A stretch of DNA of 64,000 nt from Candidatus Zhuqueibacterota bacterium (GCA_029262005.1 JAJDAG010000037.1:1-64000), one strand, 5' to 3'. Positions 39,560-50,170 are shown, numbered from the stretch's first letter. Notes: a model not told the origin generated them from the sequence alone. Numbers and translations: made by a program.

Positions 39560-40042
39560 ATGATTGAAAAAAAACTGACTTTAATCGGTGTTGGCAATCG
39601 CTTTCGGCGGGATGATGCTATTGGTTGTGTGCTTGGAGAGCATTTGCATCATGCGTTTCTGCCCATGGCAAACTTTATCGAGACCACTGGCGACGGTGCG
39701 ACGATTCTTGAATTACTGCGGGACAATCAGACTGTTTTCGTTTTTGACGCTGTCTCGTCCGGTGCGAAACCTGGTACAATTTTCAGGTTTGCGGCGCATG
39801 AGGAACCGCTGCCGGCAAAGTTTTTCAATTATTCAACCCACGCTTTCAGTTTGGCAGAGGCAATTGAACTTGGCCGGACCATGAATATTCTTCCCGAACG
39901 TCTATTTGTTTATGGTGTTGAGGGTAGTGATTTTTCCGCCGGGCAGGGACTGACTTCCCAGGTCGAAGCCGTCATTGAAAATGTCTGCTGTTCTGTCTTG
40001 GAAGATGTTGAATCGTGCAGAGCCGACTCGTGTGCAGACTGA
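39560..40042 (+). CDS. Hydrogenase maturation protease
   Basis: LIGVGNRFRRDDAIGCVLGEHL; DGATILELL; STHAFSLAEAIELG; internal start at 39560 chosen. Confidence 0.88.
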   Translation: MIEKKLTLIGVGNRFRRDDAIGCVLGEHLHHAFLPMANFIETTGDGATILELLRDNQTVFVFDAVSSGAKPGTIFRFAAHEEPLPAKFFNYSTHAFSLAEAIELGRTMNILPERLFVYGVEGSDFSAGQGLTSQVEAVIENVCCSVLEDVESCRADSCAD

Positions 40043-40064
40043 ATTTTGTGAGTGAAACATGAGC

Positions 40065-40097
40065 AACTCCGACAGAGTGCCAAACCCTGTCGGAGTT
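40065..40097. terminator. Hairpin terminator between convergent hydrogenase operon and T9SS protein
   Basis: aactccgacag-agtgccaaacc-ctgtcggagtt, 11-bp perfect stem. Confidence 0.75.
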
Positions 40098-40132
40098 CTA
40101 TCTTTATGCCAGGTACTGGCCTTGCCTGATTT

Positions 40133-41092
40133 CTACTTCAGCAAAGTCATTTTTCTCACATCTACAAAATTCCCGGCCTCTATTCTGTAATAATACAAGC
40201 CATTTGGTAGATGAGAGGCGTTAAACTGAAATGCATGCGTTCCTGCCTGATAATTTTTACCATTGGCAAGTGTTGCAACTTCTTGTCCGGTTAAATTAAA
40301 AACCTTGAGTGACACGCTTGCCGCCTCGGGAATGGTGAAACGGATCTGCGTGGCCGGGTTGAAAGGATTTGGGTAATTCTGTGATAGTGCGAAACCGGAC
40401 ACTGCACGATTTCGTTGCTGCACACTTGTGACCATCGATGTTACTTCTACCAGATCCAGGAGCACAGCATCGCCCTGAGCAAATGTGGCTGAAACATGTT
40501 CACGAAAAGCAATGTAGATCGAAGAGTCTGCAAACGCGCTCAAGTCCACGGACTTTTTTTGCCACTCAGTTCCGCTCGTCCCGTCGAATGTCAAAAAAAC
40601 CAGCGTGGTGTCAAAATAACGCATGCTGTCTGCGCCCGTTGTAGAGATCAAAACATCGATTTGTTCTGGGAATTCTCCGAAAGTTTTGACCGAAAATTTC
40701 AATGAATCACCAACCTCAATTCCCACAATCTGTGGTGTGATTAGCCACTGGTCGGTTCTTTGGTCTGTGGTGAAGTTGGTGTCGGCATCTCCAGTAGCCC
40801 ACGATGCGTAGGCAAACATCTGCTCACCGCCAGGGGCCTCTTCCGGCACAGGTCCAAAGAATTCCATGCCCAGTATGGTTTCACCGACTTGTCCGCTGGT
40901 CCAGCCTTCAGCGTCAAATTGTGTGATTTTACTCCAACCCTCAGGAGGGAAGGTGTCTCCCTCGAAAGACTCGAGGGCCAGCAGGCCACGCAGTGTGTCC
41001 AGGATTCCAGCGGTTAGTTGGGTGTTTATGAGAAAGCTGATTGCCAGCAACAAAAGAGCGCTCGTGCAATATGAAAACAAACGTTTTTTCAT
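40133..41092 (-). CDS. Choice-of-anchor-type secreted protein with T9SS-type C-terminal sorting domain
   Basis: Signal peptide; ESFEGDTFPPEGWSKI; FALSQNYPNPFNPATQIRFTIPEAASVSLKVFNLTGQEVATL...GLYYYRIEAG. Confidence 0.88.
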   Translation of the reverse strand: MKKRLFSYCTSALLLLAISFLINTQLTAGILDTLRGLLALESFEGDTFPPEGWSKITQFDAEGWTSGQVGETILGMEFFGPVPEEAPGGEQMFAYASWATGDADTNFTTDQRTDQWLITPQIVGIEVGDSLKFSVKTFGEFPEQIDVLISTTGADSMRYFDTTLVFLTFDGTSGTEWQKKSVDLSAFADSSIYIAFREHVSATFAQGDAVLLDLVEVTSMVTSVQQRNRAVSGFALSQNYPNPFNPATQIRFTIPEAASVSLKVFNLTGQEVATLANGKNYQAGTHAFQFNASHLPNGLYYYRIEAGNFVDVRKMTLLK

Positions 41093-41145
41093 GAAATAAA
41101 ACTCCGATATTTTTCAATGCGTCTTTACGAATATTTCTGCTTATG

Positions 41146-41799
41146 TCAGGCCAGACGCCGGGCCAGTTGCAGCAAAACTTTATTGTTGATTTCGTGCCCT
41201 CCTTTAAAGGGCATCAAATGATAATCGATTTTGTGTTCTTTCAGAAATTTGGCGTGTCGTTCTATTCGGTCACGGGTGGCGTACATATCCTGCTCACCGT
41301 AGACAATTGTAATATCAATTGACCTGAACCTTTCAAGTTGCGCTTTCGTGTCGATTTCATGTGGTATATCCCCTGCCCAAAGAACAAGCGCGTCAGCCGG
41401 GGTATTCCCTTGGTTAAGCCAACGGCAAATAGTAGCAGTTCCTTGTGAAAAACCCATGGCCACAAATTTGATCTCATCGCGTTTAATTTCGGAAAAGACC
41501 CGAGAGCAGACAGCATCCAGATAGTGAACATAATCGTGAATTTCATGCTGGCGGGCTTCTTTGGTCATCCAACTGGCGCCAATGCGGCCGGAAACACCTT
41601 TCAGGTAGAATCGCGACAATCCTTCCGGAACAACAATGAGGTTTTCGCCGTTGTCCAGCGTGTCGAAATATCGGATAAAATCAGCGGCAAGATAACCGTA
41701 TCCATGACACACCAGCCAGACACGCTTCAGGCCCGGGCCTGGTTTGCCAATTGTACAAAACCGGGCCGTGCGCTTGACTTCAATTGAGAATTCCTGCAT
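41146..41799 (-). CDS. Phospholipase/carboxylesterase-like alpha/beta hydrolase
   Basis: WLVCHGYGYLAADFI, MGFSQGTATICRW, KGGHEINNKVL. Confidence 0.82.
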   Translation of the reverse strand: MQEFSIEVKRTARFCTIGKPGPGLKRVWLVCHGYGYLAADFIRYFDTLDNGENLIVVPEGLSRFYLKGVSGRIGASWMTKEARQHEIHDYVHYLDAVCSRVFSEIKRDEIKFVAMGFSQGTATICRWLNQGNTPADALVLWAGDIPHEIDTKAQLERFRSIDITIVYGEQDMYATRDRIERHAKFLKEHKIDYHLMPFKGGHEINNKVLLQLARRLA

Positions 41800-41802
41800 G
41801 GG

Positions 41803-42087
41803 TTAATCTTCGATAACCACGCCGCGCCAAAAAGCAACATAGCCCTTTATATTCGCTGCGGCTTCTTTTGGTTCCGAATAATACCAGGCCGCATCAACAT
41901 TTACTTGTCCTCCGACCTTCAGGTGGAAGTAATTTGCCGTTCCTTTCCAGTGGCACTCTGTCACGGTTTGACTCTTTTCAAAAAAATCTTGTTTCATCGA
42001 TTCCGGTGGAAAATACGAATTGCCTTCAACCAGTTCCACTTTGTCGCTTTCTGCCAGAACCTGACCGTTCCAGATTGCTTTTGCCAT
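41803..42087 (-). CDS. DUF427 family protein
   Basis: MAKAIWNGQVLAESDKVELVEGNSYFPPESM...TECHWKGTANYFHLKVGG..AAWYYSEPKEAAANIKGYVAFWRGV. Confidence 0.9.
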   Translation of the reverse strand: MAKAIWNGQVLAESDKVELVEGNSYFPPESMKQDFFEKSQTVTECHWKGTANYFHLKVGGQVNVDAAWYYSEPKEAAANIKGYVAFWRGVVIED

Positions 42088-42373
42088 ACATAATCTCCTG
42101 TGAACTTTATGTGAACCGGAGCTATTCTTTATCCCGATTGTGATGACCTCGTCTAAATTGCAAATAGCAACATAGTAAATCATTGCGTCAAATTCAACCA
42201 GGATTTGTTGGACCATTAGAAAGCAGAGTACAAAATTTTAGTTTTGCCTTTTGCCGCAAATAATCTTATTATTATTTCCATTCAGATTGAAAATAGCGCC
42301 GAAGTTGATTGTTTTGTTGCCTAAATTCGCACGGGTTAATTTTTGAATAAACACAAATTTGAAAAGACATAAT

Positions 42374-43021
42374 ATGAAGAAATACCATCAGTCTATTGTG
42401 AGCATTCCCTTTTTTTTAGTTACAGTATTATCTTGTGAGAGCCAGATTGCAGTCGATGACCTCAGTCGAGCCCCGGTCTTTGCAGCAGAAGACAAGCTGT
42501 TCGCCGATGTTTTTAAACCGCTGGATGGCGTTTGGCACGGTACATTTACTGTTTACACAGATGTTCGCGGCCAAATCGATGAGAACGTCCGTCCGGAACA
42601 GTTTGCAGCCGGCTTGTTTGATAGTCTTCCTTTGGGCGATGAACTCGAGATTGCAGTCAGGCAGGAATATGTTTCGGAGTCGCCCTATTTTCAGAGGGTT
42701 AAAATCCGGGACGAGTACCGCGATGGAAATGGGACTTTACGTATCGTAGAAAGCCATGGTGTGAACAAAGTTCAAGATGGAAAAATGTGGTGTGTGGTAA
42801 AGAAACCGGACGAGACTGTCATTCACTCCGGTAGCTTGGAGGGGATTGACACAATTATCTGGCAGCGTAATTTGCACTCACCATTGAAAATCGAATATTT
42901 CAGGGAAACGGTTATCACCAACGAGTACACAATAATTGGCTGGGGCTACTACGGTGATGACGATCCCGACTTGAGTCCAAGGCGATGGTTTAAGGGAATC
43001 TGCCGGCGGGTTGAGAAATAA
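42374..43021 (+). CDS. Hypothetical lipoprotein
   Basis: Lipobox VLSCES; coherent 216-aa ORF without a family I can name. Confidence 0.55.
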   Translation: MKKYHQSIVSIPFFLVTVLSCESQIAVDDLSRAPVFAAEDKLFADVFKPLDGVWHGTFTVYTDVRGQIDENVRPEQFAAGLFDSLPLGDELEIAVRQEYVSESPYFQRVKIRDEYRDGNGTLRIVESHGVNKVQDGKMWCVVKKPDETVIHSGSLEGIDTIIWQRNLHSPLKIEYFRETVITNEYTIIGWGYYGDDDPDLSPRRWFKGICRRVEK

Positions 43022-43197
43022 AAGCGCTTTAACCGGAGTTCTGGGGTGTGGAGACAGTTAATCCTCTACAAAAAAAATGTTTCTATTCGCCATTTGCAGT
43101 ACGCCCGAGTCAAATTGTCGCGGGCGTCTTTTATGTAAACCGTGCATCAGTCACATAAATGGGAATCCGTGTCTAATCCGGGTTTACCTGGTTCGTC

Positions 43198-43217
43198 TCT
43201 GCTCTACTCATAAATTT
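43198..43217. repeat. Partial copy of the 26.5 kb dispersed repeat
   Basis: tctgctctactcataaattt matches the reverse complement of 26621-26640 at 19/20. Confidence 0.5.
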
Positions 43218-43550
43218 ACAATTTAAGGTCAAACATTTTGCACCGGCTTGTCACTCAGGAGGCGTCTTGTTGGCTTGGCAAACCACTGTAAATTAACAAG
43301 ATTTCTCCTGAATGACAAGGGGCACAGATTCGGTGTTAAGTAAAACAATGGCCTCAGAAGTGTTTACCCAACAGGTGAACCGTTTCGAGCTCAAAACGAT
43401 TCTTAACACAGAATCCGGGAAGGGTATTGTGCATTATTCAGATTAGATAAAAAATATCAAGGCGCCCCTTAAAAACATAAGATTCTCTAATCGAACGGGG
43501 TGGAGCTACGGCTAAAATATTGCTAAGATTAGCCCTGAAGTCGCTATCTT

Positions 43551-45500
43551 TTAGATCAAAGTCACATCACTCACAACTTCAAGCATTGCCGGCCCTTCGT
43601 GATTTATGATTTTTTGCAAAGCTTCATCCAGTTGTGCGCGCTCAGTTACTCGAATGCCAAGTGCGCCACAATTCCCGGCAAATTTTGCAAAATCGGGATT
43701 GTGTAAAGAGGTCTGCCATACATCCCATTGCCCGGCCCGTTGCTCTTTAGAGATTTTTTCGAGTTCACAATTATTGAGCAAGATGTGCTTAATGGGCATT
43801 TTGTATTTTACCGCAGTTGTTAATTCCATTGCGTATTGGCCGAAGCCACCATCTCCGGTGATCGCGAAAATTGGGCGATGTGGTGACGCCGCCCAGGCAC
43901 CCATAGCAGCCGGGTAACCAAAACCGATGGAACCAAGGTAGCCGGACATCAAAACCGATTGTTGCGTGCACTCAAAATAGCGTCCAAATGAGTAGGTGTT
44001 ATTGCCGACGTCAACTGCGATGACGGCGTTTTCTGGCACGTGGCGGTTCAGGGCGTCAAAGATGGCTGCTGAACTCACACCTTTGCCTCGGTCATCTTGC
44101 AGGCGACTTTGTTTTTCCTCTCGCCAGATTTCCCATCTGTTTGCCACTTCTTGTGTCTGATTTACATTGTTCATTTTTTCGCTAAGACGCTGTCCCAGCA
44201 GATTGACAACAATGCTTATTTCACCCCAAACCGGCACTGTCACCGGATGAAATTTGCCAAGCGCCATGGCTTCAATATCAACCTGGATTGTGGGTTTGTA
44301 TGAAGCGATACCGGTGTGATTTGAAAAGGAAGCGCCTAGCACCAGCAGCAAGTCCGCTTCGTTCATGAACCAACTGGCGATGGGGGTGCCGCTGCGTCCG
44401 AGTACGCCGCATCCAAGTGGGTGTTTGTCTGAAATCAGGCCTTTCCCCTTAAAGGTCGTAATCACTGGAATGCCGAAATTTTCAGCCAGACGGGTGATGG
44501 CAGGCATGTTAAAACGTGCGCCGTGACCAACGATAATCACGGGACGCTTTGCTTTATGCAGCAAATTTACAGCGTCGTCCATTGCACATTCAGAGGGTGC
44601 TATTTGACGAACGGGGAGGCGGCCGTCCGGCCCTCCGGCTTTGGCCTCTTCCGCTGCGGGCAGCGTTTGTATTTCATCCGGAAAAATCAGTTGCGCTACA
44701 TCGTTTTTGAGAATGGAATTTTTGATAGCAAGGTTCATCAGTTCGACATGCTTGCTGCTGTGCAAAACCGTTTGACTGTACTCGGCCACTGCTGAGAACG
44801 CCGCCGCCAAATCAACTTCCTGAAAAGTGCCTGGTCCGAGGACTTGTGTGTCTACTTGTCCGCAGAGCGCCAAAATAGGAGCGCGGTCAACTTTTGCATC
44901 CCATAGTCCGGTTAGGAGATTTGTTGAACCGGGGCCGGCAATGCCAAGACAGGCGGCTGGACGCCCGGTTAGTTTTGCGTAGCCTGAGGCGGCAAAAGCC
45001 GCAGCCCCTTCATGACGAACACCAAAATATTTGAGTTTTTTTTGTTTTTCCTGACGGCGCAGAGCATCAGCCAGACCCAGGTTGGAGTGACCGACCATAC
45101 CGAAAACGGTGTCAACGCCCCAGTTGACCATGGTTTCTGCCATAACGTCGGTGACGGTGCGCACGTGTGGCTTTTCAACCTCCAGACCGACATAAATACC
45201 GTCATCTCGAACTTCGACCGGAAATGTTTCCAGGCCATCTTCATGGCTGCCTGGTGACCTGCCGGTACAAGGATGGAAGTCCCAGCCGTGCCAGGGGCAG
45301 CGCAGCCAGCCTTTTTCGATTGAACCCTCACCAAGTGGGCCGCCCTGATGCGGACAGGCGTTTTCGAGGGCCGAAATTTTTCCTTCAAAGTGCGTCATGG
45401 CCAGGCCTTTGTGACCGGCCACTACTGTTTGAACCCGTCCTTCCGGCAGCTCGTCTTTGTCAAGGACTTTGTACCATTTCAAGTTTTGATTGTCTGTCAT
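43551..45500 (-). CDS. Rieske [2Fe-2S] domain fused to ThDP-dependent enzyme (acetolactate synthase/pyruvate oxidase family)
   Basis: Rieske CPHQGGPLGEGSIEKGWLRCPWHGWDF, then ThDP domains: FGVRHEGAAAFAASGYAKLTGRPAACLGIAGPGSTNL and GDGGFGQYAMELTTAVKYKMPIKHILLNN. Confidence 0.92.
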   Translation of the reverse strand: MTDNQNLKWYKVLDKDELPEGRVQTVVAGHKGLAMTHFEGKISALENACPHQGGPLGEGSIEKGWLRCPWHGWDFHPCTGRSPGSHEDGLETFPVEVRDDGIYVGLEVEKPHVRTVTDVMAETMVNWGVDTVFGMVGHSNLGLADALRRQEKQKKLKYFGVRHEGAAAFAASGYAKLTGRPAACLGIAGPGSTNLLTGLWDAKVDRAPILALCGQVDTQVLGPGTFQEVDLAAAFSAVAEYSQTVLHSSKHVELMNLAIKNSILKNDVAQLIFPDEIQTLPAAEEAKAGGPDGRLPVRQIAPSECAMDDAVNLLHKAKRPVIIVGHGARFNMPAITRLAENFGIPVITTFKGKGLISDKHPLGCGVLGRSGTPIASWFMNEADLLLVLGASFSNHTGIASYKPTIQVDIEAMALGKFHPVTVPVWGEISIVVNLLGQRLSEKMNNVNQTQEVANRWEIWREEKQSRLQDDRGKGVSSAAIFDALNRHVPENAVIAVDVGNNTYSFGRYFECTQQSVLMSGYLGSIGFGYPAAMGAWAASPHRPIFAITGDGGFGQYAMELTTAVKYKMPIKHILLNNCELEKISKEQRAGQWDVWQTSLHNPDFAKFAGNCGALGIRVTERAQLDEALQKIINHEGPAMLEVVSDVTLI

Positions 45501-45600
45501 AATTCATTCCTGCGGTTATGGTTAAGAAACAAAAAAAGAATCGGTGCTCTGCGTGCAATGAACGCTTGACAACTTTTGTTGCTTTGAGTAAAATACGTTC

Positions 45601-48600
45601 CTAATACTCAAATTCTTTGTAGTTAATTTTGAAGAACAAGGCGTAGAGAATCGGTACGAATCCCAGAGTCAAAACGGTTGCGAACAGCAGACCAAATAAA
45701 ATTGTCACGGCCATGGCCTCAAACAGTGGGCCGCCGCCAAGCCATAACGGAATCAGTCCGCCAACGGTGGTGGCAGTCGTCAGCAGAATTGGCCGCAGCC
45801 GGCGTTGCGCAGCTTCAATAACGGCCCGCGCCGGCATCAACCCGTTTTTCTCAATTTCAATTTTGATGCGATCTATGAGGACGATGGCGTTGTTTATGAC
45901 GATACCTGACAGTGCAATAACGCCCAGTAAGGCCATAAAACCAAGCGGCAACTGAGTAACGAACAGGCCAATGATAACGCCAATCAGGCCCAACGGAATT
46001 GTTAGAATAATGATGGCCGGCCGTCTGAAAGAATCGAACTGACTCACCAGTAAAAAGATGATTATGAGAATGGCGATTGGCACTTTGGCGACAATTGATG
46101 CGTTCGCTGCACCTGAAGTTTCGAGTTCGCCGCCTTGCTCATATTTGCTGCCGGCGGGCCAGGTTTTGCTGTCTGTTTTCAACCACTTTCCTAGCTCATT
46201 TGCAATTTTAATGGCATTATAACCGGGCAGTAAATTCGCTTTGATGGTCACGGTTTTGAGTCTGTCTCGCCGCAAGATTTTGGCCGGTTGGAACGCGACT
46301 TCGATGTCCGCGACCTGCTTAAGTGGCACAGCTCGACCTGTTCCCTGCGCATAAATATTGTGGCTTTCGAGTTTGCCAAGATCTTTGCGGTCCGCGGCTA
46401 CGGACCGCAGCACAACCGGTATAACCTCCTCACCTTCGCGGTAATCTGTGGTTTCTATTCCGCTCAATATAGTCTGTAACGAGATGGCGATATCCTGACT
46501 GGTCAACCCGGCCCGTTGCGCCCGCGGCTGGTTGATTTTGACCAGGAGTTTCTTATTTCTTGGCCCCCAGTTATCTTGAATTGCAGTCATTCCGGCGACC
46601 GCACTCATTTGGTTGCATACTTTGTCGACCAGGTCAAACACTTTGTCAATTTCTTTTCCGGAAATTCTTACCTGAACCGGAGCTGCTACGGGTGGCCCGA
46701 GAAGCAGTGGGGCAATGGTTGTGGCAACATCGGGAAAATTGTTAAAGCAAAACTCTTGTAACCTGGGTACAAGTTCTGATTCCATTTGCCAGCGGTCTGT
46801 CACATTGAGCAGCAGATAGGCGTAACTCGGGCTCTGCGGTTCCTGGTTCAGGGATAAGTAAAACCGCGGCGGCCCACTACCAATAAATGAAGCGAAATCC
46901 ACCACCCCGTTCTTGGTGATACCCGCATTCGGGTCTGATTCTGCTTGCAATTCCGCCTGTATAAATGTCTCTATTTCGGCGACCATCTCCTCGGTTTTTT
47001 GGATTGGCGAACCGATGGGCAGTTTGAGTTCAGCAAACATAACGGGTTTATCATTTGACGGAAAAAAGATTGCCGGAATATAAGGCACCAATTGCAACAC
47101 AGCGAAGAAAATCACCAGTGTCACCGCGGTCGATAACACCGGGTGGCGCAAGGCCAAAAGCAGGCTGCGTCTGTATGCCTGGTAAAAACTCGATTCATAG
47201 GATTTTTCTTCCCCTTTTTTGATTTTTTTAATTTTTAAGAATAAGACACAGAGAAGTGGCGTCAAAGTCAGAGCCAAAATCCAGGAGCTGAGCAAGGTAA
47301 TTGTGACAACTTTAAATATCGGTGCGGTGTATTCGCCGACATCTGATTCAGCCAGATAAATAGGCAAAAAGGCTGCCGCCGTAGTGAGTGAAGATGTCAG
47401 GAGCGGGATACGCAGTTCAGCGGCAGAGTCCACGGCTGCTTGAATGCGTGGCTTTCCTTCAGCCATTTGCACCATGATGGATTCTGACATCACAATGGCA
47501 TTGTCCACCAGCAAACCCAAAGCGATGATCAGTGAAGCAAGAGACATTTGATCTAATCCGATGTCAAAAAATCCCATAACCATCAATGCCATTATAATCG
47601 CCATTGGGATAAGACTGGCGATAACCAGGCCGGTTCTGAAGCCGAGAAAAATCAGCATGGTTAAGATAACAATTCCCACTGCCTGAAGTAGATTGCTGAC
47701 AAAATCATTGACTTTCTTGTTGACAAAATCAGGCTGAAAATACAGGATGTCAAATTCCACGCCAATGGGATAAGTCGCTTTCAGGCGTTGCAGCATTTCA
47801 TTTACCGCATCTCCAAGACTGATGATATTCCCACCTTCGCGCAGACTGATTGCCAGCGTCAAAGCGGGTTCGCCGTTGTAAGTGACTTTGGTTGTAGGCG
47901 GATCGATGTAGCCACGTTTGACTTCCACCACGTCGCCGAGATAGACGAGATCATCTTTTCCCGGCAGTTTTATCACTGTTTGTTTCAGTTCATCTATTGA
48001 TTCGAAATTACCGCTTGGTTCCAGAACAATTTGCTCATCACTGGTGAAAATTTCCCCACCTGGAAAGATGATGTTACGGGCATCCAGGATGCTTTTAAGC
48101 TGGCCGGGCGAGATGCCCAGTTCGGCCAGACGCGCGTTGTTGAATTCTACAAACACGCGTTCTTTTTGTGCGCCCGCAATGTCAACTTTCGCTACTTCTT
48201 CGATGAGAAGAAGTTCGTTCCGGGTGTCATCGGCAATTTCTTTAAGCTCGGCATAAGTGTAACCTTCGCCGGTGATGCTGATAAGCGTTCCGAAAACATC
48301 GCCGAATTCATCATTAACAGTGGGGCCTATAATGCCCGAAGGTAGCTGTTCTCTAACGCGGTCAACTTTGCGGCGCAACTTATCCCAAATCGGCTGCATC
48401 GCATTGTACTCGCCTTTAATATTAACAAAAATGATAGAAATACCCGGCTTGGAGACACTGTTAATATAGTCAATCTCGGGCATCTCCTGAATGACTTTTT
48501 CCATTTTGTCTGTTACCAGTTGTTCCACGCGCTCCGGACTGGCGCCGGGAAAAATGGTCTGAACCATAGCTGTGCGAATTGTAAAGCCCGGATCTTCTGC

Positions 48601-48702
48601 TCTAGGCATCGCATTGAAAGTGAGTATGCCACTGATCAGAATCAGAATCAATGCCATAGCAGTGATTCGTTTTTTTTCGATGGAAAGTTTTGTTATGTTC
48701 AT
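45601..48702 (-). CDS. RND efflux transporter permease (AcrB/MdtB-like)
   Basis: 12-TM RND architecture; FPGASPERVEQLVTDKMEKVIQE; GLLVDNAIVMSESI; SGIVINNAIVLIDRI. Confidence 0.95.
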   Translation of the reverse strand: MNITKLSIEKKRITAMALILILISGILTFNAMPRAEDPGFTIRTAMVQTIFPGASPERVEQLVTDKMEKVIQEMPEIDYINSVSKPGISIIFVNIKGEYNAMQPIWDKLRRKVDRVREQLPSGIIGPTVNDEFGDVFGTLISITGEGYTYAELKEIADDTRNELLLIEEVAKVDIAGAQKERVFVEFNNARLAELGISPGQLKSILDARNIIFPGGEIFTSDEQIVLEPSGNFESIDELKQTVIKLPGKDDLVYLGDVVEVKRGYIDPPTTKVTYNGEPALTLAISLREGGNIISLGDAVNEMLQRLKATYPIGVEFDILYFQPDFVNKKVNDFVSNLLQAVGIVILTMLIFLGFRTGLVIASLIPMAIIMALMVMGFFDIGLDQMSLASLIIALGLLVDNAIVMSESIMVQMAEGKPRIQAAVDSAAELRIPLLTSSLTTAAAFLPIYLAESDVGEYTAPIFKVVTITLLSSWILALTLTPLLCVLFLKIKKIKKGEEKSYESSFYQAYRRSLLLALRHPVLSTAVTLVIFFAVLQLVPYIPAIFFPSNDKPVMFAELKLPIGSPIQKTEEMVAEIETFIQAELQAESDPNAGITKNGVVDFASFIGSGPPRFYLSLNQEPQSPSYAYLLLNVTDRWQMESELVPRLQEFCFNNFPDVATTIAPLLLGPPVAAPVQVRISGKEIDKVFDLVDKVCNQMSAVAGMTAIQDNWGPRNKKLLVKINQPRAQRAGLTSQDIAISLQTILSGIETTDYREGEEVIPVVLRSVAADRKDLGKLESHNIYAQGTGRAVPLKQVADIEVAFQPAKILRRDRLKTVTIKANLLPGYNAIKIANELGKWLKTDSKTWPAGSKYEQGGELETSGAANASIVAKVPIAILIIIFLLVSQFDSFRRPAIIILTIPLGLIGVIIGLFVTQLPLGFMALLGVIALSGIVINNAIVLIDRIKIEIEKNGLMPARAVIEAAQRRLRPILLTTATTVGGLIPLWLGGGPLFEAMAVTILFGLLFATVLTLGFVPILYALFFKINYKEFEY

Positions 48703-48783
48703 ATGCTTATGGCTGTTAGAAATTGGTTGTCAATTTTTGATTTTGAATTCAGAAGTGATCTTAATTGTAAATTCGACATGCCT

Positions 48784-49863
48784 TTACAACTTGACCTTTT
48801 GCCCATCTTTAATTTTGCTCACACCGGCAGTGACAATCAAGTCGCCGTCTGCTAAACCGGATAGAATTTCCAGGCCATCGGCGGTAAATTCGCCGAGCTG
48901 CACACTGACCCGCCGAGTGAAGGCTGTATCGCCGGCCGTGGGCTCGACCACGAAAACGAAGCGACCCTGACGATCTTCACCCACCGCCACTGATGGGATG
49001 GTGATTTGTTCGCGCGGAACGCCGCTCTGGAAGCTGAAAGTAACTTCCGCCGCCATGCCCGATCGAATGCCGGCACCGGTATCTGTAAGGCGCACCGTAG
49101 CAGGATAAGTCGTTGCGAATGCGGTTGATGTAATGCCAACTTCGCGCACGATGCCATTATATTTTTTATCCGGAATGGCGTCGAATGTGACTTGGACCCG
49201 GCTGCCTTGTTTTACGGCGGCTATCAGGATTTCCGGAATGGCAACGTCAACTTCAATCTCCGAACCTGAAGTTAGCATGATAATGCTCTGCCCGGCCATT
49301 ACGTTCTCATTGGCTTCAATATGGACCGAGGCGATTGAGCCTGAGGCAGGGGCTTTGAGCCTTGTGTAACTTAAGTGCAGCCGTGCCAGTTCATGCTGTT
49401 TTTCCGCTGCCTTAACGGCTGCTTTGATAGACTCAGATGAAGCGCGTGCGCCATCCAGATCACTTTTGGAGGCGTTGTTGTTCTCATAGAGTCCGCGAAC
49501 GCGTTCGTAGTCAGCATTTGCTTTTTGCAGACCGGCGCCGGCTTGATTGAGAGCAGCTTCTGCTTGTTGCACCTGGAGCTGATAATCTTTTGGGTCAAGA
49601 TAAGCGATGAGTTGGCCCATTCTTACTTTGTCGCCCACTTTAATCGGGACGGCCAAAACAGTTCCTGAAACTTTGAAGCTCAAATTGGCTTCAACGCCTG
49701 AACGAGCAGCACCTGAAAAGCTTCTCTGGCGATTACCGCCGGTTGTAAAGACCTGTACATAACGAACCGGGCGCAGGACTTCTTCGGTTGCCGGCTCATC
49801 GCTTTGACAGGACGTAAGCAGACAAAAAAGTGTCAAGGCGACACCGATGATTAATTTATACAT
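48784..49863 (-). CDS. RND efflux periplasmic adaptor (HlyD/AcrA-like)
   Basis: Lipobox LLTSCQS; lipoyl-like halves GQLIAYLDPKDYQLQVQQAEAALNQA and RLKAPASGSIASVHIEANENV. Confidence 0.93.
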   Translation of the reverse strand: MYKLIIGVALTLFCLLTSCQSDEPATEEVLRPVRYVQVFTTGGNRQRSFSGAARSGVEANLSFKVSGTVLAVPIKVGDKVRMGQLIAYLDPKDYQLQVQQAEAALNQAGAGLQKANADYERVRGLYENNNASKSDLDGARASSESIKAAVKAAEKQHELARLHLSYTRLKAPASGSIASVHIEANENVMAGQSIIMLTSGSEIEVDVAIPEILIAAVKQGSRVQVTFDAIPDKKYNGIVREVGITSTAFATTYPATVRLTDTGAGIRSGMAAEVTFSFQSGVPREQITIPSVAVGEDRQGRFVFVVEPTAGDTAFTRRVSVQLGEFTADGLEILSGLADGDLIVTAGVSKIKDGQKVKL

Positions 49864-49962
49864 GATTTCTCCGTTTCACGATTTGATGACTGATGAATTA
49901 GTTGGTTCTATGTTGATCTGTGTGGATCCATTCGCTATCGATGCCGCGTCAAGATAAGTATT

Positions 49963-50044
49963 GGCCACGGACTTCCACGGATGAAACACAGATGTTAGTG
50001 ATTTGAAAGAAAAAGTTCGTGAAAACCTGTGTGAACCCGTGGCC
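49963..50044. repeat. Intergenic inverted-repeat element
   Basis: ggccacgg (49963-49970) and ccgtggcc (50037-50044), with weaker cacagat/ctgtgtg complementarity inside. Confidence 0.5.
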
Positions 50045-50170
50045 GTAAAAACAATACCGGGCTTTTACCTCACAAGGTAAATGACCAATAGCGCAGTCTC
50101 TGAATTACTCTATAGATAGTTACTTTTCGATTGCGACTGTGAAAGCGGCTGCGGCGCTGAATGGCAGTTA

